Positions 15,805 through 24,094 of a stretch of DNA of 64,000 nucleotides are shown piece after piece. The notes beneath the pieces are model-generated. The model was not told the DNA's origin, did no database searches, and saw only the letters and a program-made list of their open reading frames with translations. The position numbers were made by a program, and so were the translations under genes. Every line of letters begins with the position of its first letter. The first letter of the stretch is position 1. Source of the stretch: Paenibacillus thalictri (GTDB lineage: Bacteria; Bacillota; Bacilli; Paenibacillales; NBRC-103111); assembly GCF_004307995.1 (NCBI RefSeq), contig NZ_SIRE01000019.1, forward strand, positions 1 through 64,000, written 5' to 3'.

Positions 15805-16464
15805 TTAATCGTTAAGCACAAGCCCGAATAAATTGGCGAATAGGTAAGCTTGTTCGCGGGAAATGATACACCCTTTAAGATTCTCCACCTCTACACCGAT
15901 CCCATAGAAAAGACAATCGCTGAAATCGATGCCGTTTAGCGCCGTACCGGAAAATTGCGCCTGATCGATGTTGTTGCGCCGAAACTCCACTTTCTGTAAT
16001 TCGCAATGGTAAAAATCCGCTTTGTTTAACAAGTTGTCTTGAAAAAGGCACATCTTGAGGTTGGCGAAGCGGAATGTTGCCATATCGGCCATACATTGAT
16101 CCAGCTTGATATTCCTCATCGTAGCGCCGGCAAAGCTCGTGCCTACCATCTTGCAGCCTCTAAATTCCGTTCTATGTATTACCGCATCGCTTAAGTTTAG
16201 GTTAGAGAGATCGCATTGTTCGAATAGGACGTCCGTTATTTCCGCTTCCGTTAGAGATGTTTCGGAAAACGTAACATGTTTAAAAACCATCTTCTCCAAA
16301 GTCACTTTATTCGCCTTCTGCTGCTCTATAACCCCGTCTTGAAACATGCCCATTTCAAACAGATCGCCCGAATGCAATTCGGACAACGTCAATAATGGCA
16401 GTTCCGCCGGGCCTAATCTAGGGGCTTCTATTTTGGCGTTAGGTTTCTTTTTATCCTTGTTCAT
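15805..16464 (-). CDS. pentapeptide-repeat protein
   Basis: A 219-residue protein whose middle (about residues 45-200) consists of A/L-x-L/F-x-x type pentapeptide repeats, for example VLFEQCDLSNLNLSDA and MATFRFANLKMCLFQD. Such proteins fold into a right-handed four-sided beta helix. Some (Qnr, MfpA) mimic DNA and protect gyrase; most have no known role. The repeat region here is short and ends in a non-repeat tail (ISREQAYLFANLFG). I chose the ATG at 16464 because GGAGGTGA lies upstream; the frame is open 12 codons further. No partner gene is evident. Confidence 0.8.
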   Translation of the reverse strand: MNKDKKKPNAKIEAPRLGPAELPLLTLSELHSGDLFEMGMFQDGVIEQQKANKVTLEKMVFKHVTFSETSLTEAEITDVLFEQCDLSNLNLSDAVIHRTEFRGCKMVGTSFAGATMRNIKLDQCMADMATFRFANLKMCLFQDNLLNKADFYHCELQKVEFRRNNIDQAQFSGTALNGIDFSDCLFYGIGVEVENLKGCIISREQAYLFANLFGLVLND

Positions 16465-16641
16465 GACTTCACCTCCATCCGGTGAGCTGCCAATTTCCAC
16501 ATGCCAACAAATCAGAGAACATATGTTCTTTATTATACACCAATTTCAAACCTTGTACAGCATAAAAAAGCCTTGTCCGCGGAAGGCGTAACAAAGCTGC
16601 ATTGTTCCCATCATCGTCAGGATGGGCCGGTTACATTCAAC

Positions 16642-17352
16642 TTATCCATTGTTTCTTGTTACAATTCCTTGCAAAATCGCTTCCAGCCCCCAACGGAACC
16701 GCGCTTCGCCTTCATAGCCTTGTTGACCTTCCTTGTCTTCTTGCCCGCCTGAGGAAAGCAGTTCTTCCTTCAACCCGGAAATCAGCGGATATTGCGACGG
16801 ATCAAGCGACCGGTACGACGCGGATATGGCATGCAGCGTTGTCCCTTTCCGATCGCGGGAAGATTGTTCAAACGCCACGGAAGAGACATAAAGCAGCAAA
16901 AGATCCACTCCCCACGCCGCTGAAGTGGAGCGGATTCCCCCTTCATGCAATTGCCTGAGAATATACTCCATCATCGCGAGCGAATGGGGTCCGGCAGGAA
17001 TCGTCGTTAGAGAAAGTTCGGCCACACCCGGCGCTTCATAGAGAACGCTTAGATAAGATTGCAAAACATCAAAAAGCCGCGACTTCCAGGAGCCCTGATC
17101 TTCTTCCGGGAAATCGACCTTTGCCAGCGCATTATCAAGCACAAATGCGCTGAGTTCTTGCAGGTTCGCTACATAAACATAAAGCGAGGAAGGGCCGGTA
17201 TCCAGGGCTTTAGCGATTTTGCGCATGCTCAGTCCCGGCGACCCTTCACTTTTTAGTAACTCCAGGGCGGTTTGTACGATGAGATCTTGGCTTAACGGCT
17301 GCTTGGCCGGACGGGCACGGCGGCTGATTATCGTTCGATTTGAATTGTTCAT
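16642..17352 (-). CDS. TetR-family regulator with a TetR-type C-terminal domain
   Basis: A 236-residue repressor. The N-terminal helix-turn-helix reads LIVQTALELLKSEGSPGLSMRKIAKALDTGPSSLYVYV, the signature of the TetR branch that includes the tetracycline repressors (PSSLY recognition helix). The C-terminal ligand-binding domain is of the all-helical TetR_C type. It is encoded directly downstream of a Tet(X)-like monooxygenase on the same strand (about 50 bp), so it probably represses that operon from the repeats found upstream of it. The start is uncertain: an ATG eight codons earlier is also possible and neither has a strong ribosome binding site. Confidence 0.82.
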   Translation of the reverse strand: MNNSNRTIISRRARPAKQPLSQDLIVQTALELLKSEGSPGLSMRKIAKALDTGPSSLYVYVANLQELSAFVLDNALAKVDFPEEDQGSWKSRLFDVLQSYLSVLYEAPGVAELSLTTIPAGPHSLAMMEYILRQLHEGGIRSTSAAWGVDLLLLYVSSVAFEQSSRDRKGTTLHAISASYRSLDPSQYPLISGLKEELLSSGGQEDKEGQQGYEGEARFRWGLEAILQGIVTRNNG

Positions 17353-17402
17353 ATTTTCTTTATAGCATTCCGGCATGAATTAGTAAACTATAGCAGGTTG
17401 TT

Positions 17403-18569
17403 TTATGGCTGGAGATGATATTGATTCATTAAATCCGCCAAGTTACGGGCCGCCTCGTCGCCAAAGCATAGTTTGAGATTATCTAACGATTCTTCGGCTA
17501 ATTGGGACGAATAAACAAACATTTTCTCTTCATAGGTTCCAACCGCTTGGTTCACATCGCCGTCTTGAACGATCGCCAGTGCCAGCTCCAAGGCATCCAG
17601 CATCGCCATATTCACACCTTCCCCTGCAAAAGGAGACATCAGATGCGCAGCGTCGCCAATCAGCGTAACGCCGGGTTTGCGGGACCAACGGAGGCCGACC
17701 GGCAGCATATAGATGCGTCTTGGCAACATGTCGCCGTCTGCGGATCGGATATAAAGCTTGAGCGACTCATCCCAATCGCCGTACAACTCCAGCAGCTGCC
17801 GCTTCGCTTCCTCGGGTTGATCAAATGGAATTCCGCATTGATCCAGCCATCCGCGTTCCTTCTCGAAGCTTAAGTATACGCGAATCCTTCCGTCTCCATT
17901 CAACTGAGCAAGAATCCCTTTATGATCGTCCAAAGCAAACATTTTGCCGCGGCCGTTAAATACGGCAAGCTCCGGATGAGCTGCAGCGGCATTTAAGACA
18001 TTGATTTCAATCATGCTAAGACCGGAATATTCAGCATCACGATCCGTAACAAGCTGACGAATCCGAGAGAACGCGCCGTCTGCGCCTACGACCAGGTCTA
18101 CCGTATCCACATAGCCATTTTCGAAATGAAGCTCATGTTGCCCATTGTTCAAGGGAACCGCACGAATCAACTTATGCCCGTATTGAACTGAATTCGAGCC
18201 GAGCGATTCCAGCAGCATATCGCAAAGCGTACCGCGGTCGATTTCAGGACGGGTTCCTTTGTCATCGAGTTCGGCCACCTCGTCCATATATATTTTTCCG
18301 GTTTTATCAAACAGCCGAAAATCTTCCCCTTCATATCGGGCAAGCTTCTGAAATTGCTCGTATAAGCCTGCTTCCCGAAGCGCCCGCTGGCCGGATTCTT
18401 CATGAATATCCAAGGAGCCGCCCCGTTGTCCGTTCATGTCAAACGGCTCGCGTTCGTAAATTACGGTTTGAATGCCGTGTTTTTGCAAAATAAGCGCTAA
18501 AGTCAATCCGCCGGGGCCAGCACCGATAATGGCGATGCGTTGTTGGTTTTTTGCTGTTGTCATCATCAT
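17403..18569 (-). CDS. FAD-dependent monooxygenase, Tet(X)-like
   Basis: A 388-residue class A flavin monooxygenase. The FAD-binding Rossmann motif is IAIIGAGPGGLTLALILQ (residues 12-29), the GRGGSLDIH-like region follows (QRGGSLDIHEESGQ), and the second FAD motif is GVTLIGDAAHLMSPFAGEGVN. Across the length it follows the layout of Tet(X), the enzyme that hydroxylates and inactivates tetracyclines: EINRNDL-like EIDRGTL, WDE near position 260, MLDALELA and MFVYSSQLAEES at the end. The pairing with a TetR_C repressor and paired operator repeats upstream strengthens that reading. Chromosomal Tet(X)-like proteins are not always active on tetracyclines, so resistance is not proven. The start follows AGAGGTG. 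Confidence 0.85.
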   Translation of the reverse strand: MMMTTAKNQQRIAIIGAGPGGLTLALILQKHGIQTVIYEREPFDMNGQRGGSLDIHEESGQRALREAGLYEQFQKLARYEGEDFRLFDKTGKIYMDEVAELDDKGTRPEIDRGTLCDMLLESLGSNSVQYGHKLIRAVPLNNGQHELHFENGYVDTVDLVVGADGAFSRIRQLVTDRDAEYSGLSMIEINVLNAAAAHPELAVFNGRGKMFALDDHKGILAQLNGDGRIRVYLSFEKERGWLDQCGIPFDQPEEAKRQLLELYGDWDESLKLYIRSADGDMLPRRIYMLPVGLRWSRKPGVTLIGDAAHLMSPFAGEGVNMAMLDALELALAIVQDGDVNQAVGTYEEKMFVYSSQLAEESLDNLKLCFGDEAARNLADLMNQYHLQP

Positions 18570-18621
18570 ATATCAACACCTCTGATTTAGTTTTTGTAAG
18601 TCATGATCTATTTATAACATA

Positions 18622-18650
18622 ACGAACACTGTTCGTAAAGAACTATGTTC
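18622..18650. promoter_or_regulatory. paired TetR-type operator repeats
   Basis: ACGAAC-act-GTTCGT (18622-18636) is a perfect 6-3-6 palindrome. A second GAAC-tat-GTTC (18640-18650) follows with its centre 16 bp away. Two GAAC-N3-GTTC units in the divergent region between the Tet(X)-like gene and the TIM-barrel operon are a likely binding site for the co-encoded TetR protein. Confidence 0.6.
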
Positions 18651-18806
18651 GTTAAATTCATCGGTAATATGATCCTTTATTTCCGGTTGCTAATCTAAAA
18701 ATACTATTGAATCGGAAATCAAAAGATTCGTCCAGCTTTTGCCGGCCAAATGGAGTATACTATCCTTGTCATTATGGAAAAGCATGGAAAGGAGCCAAAG
18801 ATTCCA

Positions 18807-19832
18807 ATGCAAACCGAAAAAGATCGATACGCCGGAGTTTACGAGCAAATTCCTACGAGCCATTATCTCACCGGCAGCCGCGGCGGCACGTACTATACCG
18901 GCGACTACAAGATCGGCTTAAACTTCTACAGCTTAAGCCACAATTTGAGCTCGTGGCTGAGCAACAGCACGGAAGGCGCGCCCCCGCTGGACACGCTGAA
19001 AGCGATCCGGCTCGCCAAAAAAGCCGGCTTTGATTCGGTCGATGTCACCGCGTATTATATTCCGGGTTACCACAATACGGCGATGCCGGCTGTGCCGGAC
19101 GAAACTATTTTTGCATATGCCCGGAGCATCAAGGAGTTATGTGCGGAAATTGGCATTGCCGTCAGCGGGACGGGAATCAAAAACGATTTTGCCGATCCGA
19201 GCGCGGAACGACGCAAGCTGGATATACAGCGCGCGAAATATTGGATCGATGTGGCCGCCGCTATGGGCGCCCCGGTCATCCGTTTATTTACGGGAGAAAT
19301 TCCAGGAGACTTGTTAAACTCAACTTGGGAAGCTATAGCTCAGGAACGCATTGTGCCCGCGTTGCGGGAATGCGCTGAATACGGCGCGCTGCAGGGCGTT
19401 AAGATCGGCATGCAAAACCATGGCGATATGGCTTCTACAGCGGACCAAGTGGTCCGCATCCTCCAGTGGGCGGATCACCCGAACATCGGCGTGGTTAATG
19501 ATACGGGCTGCTACAAAACATTCGGCGACCGCACCGGCATCGGCTACAGCTGGTATGATGACATCGAAGCCGTGCTTCCTTATACGATCAATTTTCAAGT
19601 CAAGAAAAAACCGACAGCGCCTGATACGGATATAACGGTCGATCTGGACGAGCTGTTTACCCGCATCCGGCACAGCAACTACCGCGGATATATTCCGCTG
19701 GAGACGCTTTGGACGAACCAAGACGCCGATCATCCGAATACGCTGCCGGAGCCCCCTTTTGCGCAAATCCGTGAATTTCTCGATCAAGTCAGAGCCGCTG
19801 CAGAACGCACCAAAACGAGATATGCCAAGTGA
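18807..19832 (+). CDS. sugar phosphate isomerase/epimerase-type TIM barrel (AP-endonuclease 2 superfamily)
   Basis: A 341-residue cytosolic protein of the xylose-isomerase-like TIM-barrel superfamily. Barrel landmarks include KIGLNFYSLSHNLSSWL (strand 1), GFDSVDVTAYYIPGY, GAPVIRLFTGE, VKIGMQNHGDMA, IGVVNDTGCYK with its metal-binding Asp, and GYIPLETLW with the terminal Glu. The likely divalent-metal ligands (Glu/Asp/His) are present, so an epimerase, isomerase or dehydratase acting on a sugar or cyclitol is expected. The ATG at 18807 follows AAAGGAG; the frame is open 19 codons earlier. It is the first gene of a three-gene operon with a TolB-like propeller and a second TIM barrel. Confidence 0.8.
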   Translation: MQTEKDRYAGVYEQIPTSHYLTGSRGGTYYTGDYKIGLNFYSLSHNLSSWLSNSTEGAPPLDTLKAIRLAKKAGFDSVDVTAYYIPGYHNTAMPAVPDETIFAYARSIKELCAEIGIAVSGTGIKNDFADPSAERRKLDIQRAKYWIDVAAAMGAPVIRLFTGEIPGDLLNSTWEAIAQERIVPALRECAEYGALQGVKIGMQNHGDMASTADQVVRILQWADHPNIGVVNDTGCYKTFGDRTGIGYSWYDDIEAVLPYTINFQVKKKPTAPDTDITVDLDELFTRIRHSNYRGYIPLETLWTNQDADHPNTLPEPPFAQIREFLDQVRAAAERTKTRYAK

Positions 19833-19904
19833 TTCGAATTTCTCCTGGCATCCGATTCACATGAGCATCCCTAATCCATGATTTTGTAACCTGAAAGGAG
19901 AACC

Positions 19905-20789
19905 ATGATGAATACGTTAAAAGAACCCCGCAAAATAACGGGCCGAAACGTGATCAGCCTGCTGCAGACGCTGGACATTCATAGCGGCGAGATCAACTTA
20001 CTGGCCGAATTCGATTATTTAATTGAAGCGCCGAACTGGACCCGCGACGGGAACCGGCTTATTTACAACAGTTTGGGGCGCCTCTATTCCTTTGACCTTG
20101 CCGCAAGGGAAAGTACCGCAATTGATTCCGGATATGCCAACCAATGCAACAACGATCATGTGCTCTCCCCCGATAACTCGCATGTTGCGGTCAGCCACCA
20201 TACTTACGAAGACGGCCAGTCGCGGATTTACGTCTTCCCCCTGCAAGGCGGAGCGCCGGAGCTGATTACGCCGATGGCTCCCAGCTATTTGCACGGATGG
20301 TCGCCGGACGGCGGCACGTTATCATATTGCGCCGAGCGCAACGGCGAATACGACATTTACACTATCCCGGTAAACGGCGGCGTGGAGACACGATTGACGG
20401 ATTCGCCCGGACTCAACGACGGTCCCGAATATTCCCCGGACGGCCAACACATTTGGTTTAATTCGGTGCGTACGGGTCTCATGCAAGTATGGCGGATGAA
20501 CGCAGATGGCAGCGGGCAGGAACAGATGACGTTTGACGAAAGTAACAATTGGTTCCCGCACGTCTCTCCGGACGGGCAATGGATCGCTTTTATCTCCTAT
20601 CAGAAAGGTGATGTGGCGCCGGGCGACCATCCTGCAAACAAAAACGTAGAGCTTCGCCTGATGCCAAGCAGCGGAGGCGAATTTCGCACACTGGTCCGGC
20701 TGTTTGGAGGCCAAGGCACCATTAACGTCAATTCGTGGTCGCCGGATAGCAGGCAGCTGGCTTTTGTCAGCTATAAGTTGAAAGAATAA
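19905..20789 (+). CDS. TolB-like WD40/PD40 beta-propeller protein
   Basis: A 294-residue protein built from five or six PD40-type blades, visible as repeats of the form W-S-P-D-G: PNWTRDGNRLIYN, HVLSPDNSHVAVS, HGWSPDGGTLSYC, PEYSPDGQHIWFNS, PHVSPDGQWIAFIS and NSWSPDSRQLAFVS. No signal peptide or membrane helix is visible, so it is probably cytosolic and not a true periplasmic TolB. Related propellers occur in sugar-degradation operons, including oligogalacturonate lyase-like proteins. Its place between two epimerase-type TIM barrels suggests a catabolic role. An AAGGAG site precedes the double ATG. Confidence 0.78.
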   Translation: MMNTLKEPRKITGRNVISLLQTLDIHSGEINLLAEFDYLIEAPNWTRDGNRLIYNSLGRLYSFDLAARESTAIDSGYANQCNNDHVLSPDNSHVAVSHHTYEDGQSRIYVFPLQGGAPELITPMAPSYLHGWSPDGGTLSYCAERNGEYDIYTIPVNGGVETRLTDSPGLNDGPEYSPDGQHIWFNSVRTGLMQVWRMNADGSGQEQMTFDESNNWFPHVSPDGQWIAFISYQKGDVAPGDHPANKNVELRLMPSSGGEFRTLVRLFGGQGTINVNSWSPDSRQLAFVSYKLKE

Positions 20790-20810
20790 CAGGAAATTGG
20801 AGGCGTCCCA

Positions 20811-21605
20811 ATGACAGCGTTTTCGATCGGCTCGTGGTCGTTCCATGGATTGCTCAAATCGGGAAAAATCAATTTGTTCGGTTATTTGGAAAGCATCAAA
20901 TACCGGTATCGTCTCCAGCATGCGGATATTTGGAGCGGTATGCTTATCTCCACTGAGGAAGCTTATATTCAAAGCATCAAAGAAACGCTGCGTGAAGAAC
21001 AGTTGACTGTAGCTAGTCTGGCCGTAGACGGCGCCGACATTTGGCACGCTGACCCCGACATATGCGAGCAGCGTCATCAGAAAGCGCTGGCTTATCTGGA
21101 TATTGCGCGGCAATGGAATGTTAACACGCTGCGCATCGACATGGGCGTTCAGACTGCAGAGCTGTCAGATGAACAACTCGACTTTTGTGTCCGGCGTTAC
21201 CGGGAATATGCGCAAATTGCCCATGATCACGGGTTTAAAGTCGGTCCCCAGACACATCAACGCGCTTCCCAGGTTCCGCAAAATTTGAAAAAGCTTCATG
21301 AGGCCATTGGCGCTCCCGGTTTCGGCATCGTGCTTAATGTCAACCGCTGGGTGGCGGATCATGATTTTGGCGATGAAGAAGTCGCGCCGATGACGGCGCA
21401 TGTGCAATTTGACAGAGCGTTTGTCGACTTTAACGGTCCCCAGCTGACCCATAAGATCCAGCTGCTGCGCCGTGCCGGTTACCAAGGCTGCTGGTCGTTG
21501 GAGTTCCGCGGCGGCGCCAATGAATATATCGAAGCGGAGCATGATTTATTGACGCTGCGCCGCGCCGTAGGCCAGGTAGTTGGCGCTACTGACGTTTCTC
21601 CATAA
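20811..21605 (+). CDS. sugar phosphate isomerase/epimerase-type TIM barrel, second copy
   Basis: A 264-residue TIM-barrel protein of the AP-endonuclease 2/xylose-isomerase-like group. Features are FSIGSWSFHGLL at strand 1, LRIDMGVQT, HGFKVGPQTHQRAS, FGIVLNVNRW, VQFDRAFVDF and the final CWSLEFRGGANEYIEA, whose Glu is a metal ligand in the family. It starts 21 bp after the propeller gene behind TTGGAGG, so the three genes form one transcript. It is more diverged from the first copy than a recent duplication would be. The substrate is unknown; two such enzymes in a row suggest successive epimerisation or isomerisation steps of one sugar. Confidence 0.78.
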   Translation: MTAFSIGSWSFHGLLKSGKINLFGYLESIKYRYRLQHADIWSGMLISTEEAYIQSIKETLREEQLTVASLAVDGADIWHADPDICEQRHQKALAYLDIARQWNVNTLRIDMGVQTAELSDEQLDFCVRRYREYAQIAHDHGFKVGPQTHQRASQVPQNLKKLHEAIGAPGFGIVLNVNRWVADHDFGDEEVAPMTAHVQFDRAFVDFNGPQLTHKIQLLRRAGYQGCWSLEFRGGANEYIEAEHDLLTLRRAVGQVVGATDVSP

Positions 21606-21649
21606 TTGCTATTTCCCGCTTAATGGAATTATCGTTTCCTTCATTCCGC

Positions 21650-21865
21650 AAAAACGGCACTGCCCTTGAGCTGGCCACTGAAAAAGTAAACGCTGCATAA
21701 GCGAATCATGCTTACGATCGCCAATTGTCCCCGAATTTCTCGAATGTACCTGCTTGCGGCAGGTGAAATTCGGGGACAAAAGCGAACGCTGGCGCTTCTC
21801 CAGCATGATTTCGCTCACTTCGCTGCTTTTTCAGTGGCCTCCCCCTTGAGGACAGTGCCGTTTTT
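21650..21865. terminator. bidirectional terminator whose loop is interrupted by a repeat element
   Basis: The left arm AAAAACGGCACTG (21650-21662) and the right arm CAGTGCCGTTTTT (21853-21865) are perfectly complementary over 13 bp with A and T runs on the outside. This is the classic convergent terminator between the TIM-barrel operon and ilvBN. Between the arms lies the 171-bp repeat. Without it the loop would be about 10 nt. Confidence 0.75.
21671..21841. repeat. dispersed 171-bp palindromic element, copy 1
   Basis: The ends CTGGCCACTGAAAAAG and CTTTTTCAGTGGCCTC are terminal inverted repeats. The whole element is an imperfect palindrome with GCGAATCATGCT and TTGTCCCCGAATTTC on the left mirrored on the right, around a small CCTGCTTGCGGCAGG hairpin. 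Flanking 9-bp sequences GCCCTTGAG (21662-21670) and CCCCTTGAG (21842-21850) match at 8 of 9 positions, as a target-site duplication would. Close copies occur at 28473-28643 (inverted) and 35663-35822. It contains no credible gene, so it resembles a MITE. Confidence 0.8.
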
Positions 21866-21880
21866 TGACCTAGCGCTCCT

Positions 21881-22360
21881 TTAGCCGCGAATCATAGCCG
21901 TTGCCCCGGTGCGCGACAATTCCAAAATTCCGTATGGCTCCAAAAGGTGTATCAGCGCTTCTATTTTTTCGAAATCTCCGACAGCTTGAACGATCAGATT
22001 GTTGGAGCCGATATCGATGACGGCAGCACGGAAGGTGCTGACGATACTTACGATTTCCGGGCGTTTGTCCGGCTCCAGCTTTATTTTGATAAGCGCCAAT
22101 TCTCTGGTTACCATCGGTTCAGACGATAAATGCGATACTTTGATCACGTCGATCAGTTTGTAAAGCTGTTTTTCCACCTGTTCAATCGTTCGCTCATCAC
22201 CGGACGTAACTATGATCATCCGCGATATGCCGGCCTTCTCGCTATTTCCTACGGTAATGCTGTCGATATTGAAGCCGCGCCGTCCGAATAAACCGGAAAC
22301 CCGCTGCAGTACCCCGGGCTGATCGTTAACCAATACGGATACAGTATGTTTACTCATCAT
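21881..22360 (-). CDS. ilvN: acetolactate synthase small (regulatory) subunit
   Basis: A 159-residue regulatory subunit of acetohydroxyacid synthase. It has an N-terminal ACT domain (HTVSVLVNDQPGVLQRVSGLFGRRGFNIDSITVG) that binds valine for feedback inhibition, and the C-terminal part typical of IlvH/IlvN (VIDIGSNNLIVQAVGDFEKIEALIHLL). It activates the large subunit encoded just upstream, with a 4-bp ATGA overlap. Length matches the Bacillus-type subunit (often also named ilvH). The operon is controlled by the three T-box leaders before ilvB and ends at the terminator that carries the repeat element. No ilvC or leuA follows within the unit, which is unlike the long ilv-leu operon of Bacillus subtilis. 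Confidence 0.93.
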   Translation of the reverse strand: MMSKHTVSVLVNDQPGVLQRVSGLFGRRGFNIDSITVGNSEKAGISRMIIVTSGDERTIEQVEKQLYKLIDVIKVSHLSSEPMVTRELALIKIKLEPDKRPEIVSIVSTFRAAVIDIGSNNLIVQAVGDFEKIEALIHLLEPYGILELSRTGATAMIRG

Positions 22361-24072
22361 TCAAAATCCCCCATAATCATTTGATCTAATGCCATTCCGG
22401 GAAGAACCATCGGATATACGTTCTCGTTTTTTGGGATGATAAACTCCACCAGCACAGGACCCGGCGTTTCTAAAGCCTCCTGCCACACTCGCCTAGCTTC
22501 TTCTTTGTTTCCGGCCTTAAGTCCCTTAATGCCGTACGCTTCGGCAAGCTTCACAAAATCCGGGCTGCCGGCAAGATCGATTTGACTGTACCGCTTCTCG
22601 TAAATGATTTCTTGCTGCTGCTTGACCATCCCCAATACTTGGTTGTTCAAAACGACAATTTTGACCGGTATGTTCTGAATCGCGCAAATCGCCATCTCTT
22701 GTGCGCACATCTGCATGCCGCCGTCTCCGTTTATGGAAACGACCAGCCGTGAAGGGTTTCCTAACTGCGCGCCGATGGCCGAGGGAAAACCGAATCCCAT
22801 CGTTCCAAGACCTCCGGAGGTGATCATCGAACGCGGATGCTTAAACTTGTAAAATTGCGCCGCCCACATCTGGTGTTGGCCTACATCCGTTGTAACAATC
22901 GCTTCCCCTTGCGTTGTCTCATGAATCAATTCCAGCACATATTGCGGCTTGAGCTCCGTCTCGGAATCTTTATACCTTATCGGGTAATTTTGTTTGTCCT
23001 GCCGCAGCTTATCCATCCAGCCATCGGACAAAGCCGGACGCGCTTTTGTATTTGCATAACTCAAAACCGCTTTGATGTCTCCGACACACGCAATATCGGT
23101 ATGAACGTTTTTGCCGATTTCTGCCGGATCGATATCGATATGGGCAATGCATTTGGCGCTTGGAGCAAATCCGCTCACTTTCATCGTCAGGCGATCGTCA
23201 AACCGCGAACCGATGGAAATAATCAGATCGGCGTTCTGGAGAGCCATATTGGCTGTATAAGCTCCGTGGTGTCCCGGCATGCCAAGCCAAAGCTCGTGTG
23301 CGCTGGGGAACCCGCCTAACCCCAGCAGCGTTGTCACTACGGGAATGTTTGTCTTCTTTACGAACTCCAGCAGCTCCGCCGCGGCATTCGAATAAACGAC
23401 TCCCCCACCGGCGATAATAACAGGCTTATGCGATTCCGTAATGGCTTGGAGCAGGTTGTCGATTTCGGAGTGATTCAACTCCGTCTCGGGATTGTAACCA
23501 CGTATGTCCAGACGGTCGGAAGGCCGAAATAACAGCTGATGATTTGACACGTCCTTCGGAATGTCGATCAATACCGGACCTTTACGCCCCGTGCTTGCAA
23601 TATGAAACGCCTCATGAATGATACGCGGAAGCTCGTTTACATCGCGAACAAGGTAACTGTGCTTGGTGATCGACATCGTGATGCTGATGATGTCCGCTTC
23701 TTGAAATGCATCCGTGCCCATGACGGATGTCGGAACATTGCCAGTGATGACAACAAGCGGTACCGAGTCCATATAAGCCGTTGCAATGCCTGTCACCAAA
23801 TTGGTTGCGCCGGGTCCCGAGGTGGCAATGCACACCCCTACTTTTCCGGTCGAGCGGGCGTAACCGTCTGCGGCATGGATGGCCCCTTGCTCATGTCTTG
23901 TCAAACAATGCGCGAACTCGGGATTTCCAACCATGGCATCGTAAATATAAAGAACATTACCCCCGGGGTAGCCAAATACACATTCCACCCCCTCCAACAA
24001 TAAACAACGCAGCAAGCACTCGGATCCGGTAATCAGCTCGGCATTTCCAAGGTTTTCAAATGATTTTTCCAC
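22357..24072 (-). CDS. ilvB: acetolactate synthase large (catalytic) subunit
   Basis: A 571-residue thiamine-diphosphate enzyme that condenses two pyruvates to acetolactate (or pyruvate with 2-oxobutyrate), the first common step of branched-chain amino acid synthesis. The catalytic Glu lies in the VFGYPGG to HEQGAIHAADGYAR region, the FAD-binding part in the middle, and the TPP motif in GDGGMQMCAQEMAICAIQNIPVKIVVLNN. The open frame continues 59 codons upstream, but that stretch is the T-box terminator. The GTG at 24072 has CGGAGGTGG nine bases upstream and gives the normal start MEKSFENLGNAELITGSE. It overlaps ilvN by 4 bp. Confidence 0.95.
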   Translation of the reverse strand: MEKSFENLGNAELITGSECLLRCLLLEGVECVFGYPGGNVLYIYDAMVGNPEFAHCLTRHEQGAIHAADGYARSTGKVGVCIATSGPGATNLVTGIATAYMDSVPLVVITGNVPTSVMGTDAFQEADIISITMSITKHSYLVRDVNELPRIIHEAFHIASTGRKGPVLIDIPKDVSNHQLLFRPSDRLDIRGYNPETELNHSEIDNLLQAITESHKPVIIAGGGVVYSNAAAELLEFVKKTNIPVVTTLLGLGGFPSAHELWLGMPGHHGAYTANMALQNADLIISIGSRFDDRLTMKVSGFAPSAKCIAHIDIDPAEIGKNVHTDIACVGDIKAVLSYANTKARPALSDGWMDKLRQDKQNYPIRYKDSETELKPQYVLELIHETTQGEAIVTTDVGQHQMWAAQFYKFKHPRSMITSGGLGTMGFGFPSAIGAQLGNPSRLVVSINGDGGMQMCAQEMAICAIQNIPVKIVVLNNQVLGMVKQQQEIIYEKRYSQIDLAGSPDFVKLAEAYGIKGLKAGNKEEARRVWQEALETPGPVLVEFIIPKNENVYPMVLPGMALDQMIMGDFE

Positions 24073-24094
24073 AAAACTCCACCTCCGAAATAAA

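Noticed and set aside
21609..21818. 69-codon frame starting MSEIMLEK on the minus strand, and a matching frame at 28496-28681 on the plus strand
   Set aside because: Both arise from the same end of the dispersed palindromic element and share only that part. They have no ribosome binding site and run out of the repeat into unrelated sequence, so they are not genes.
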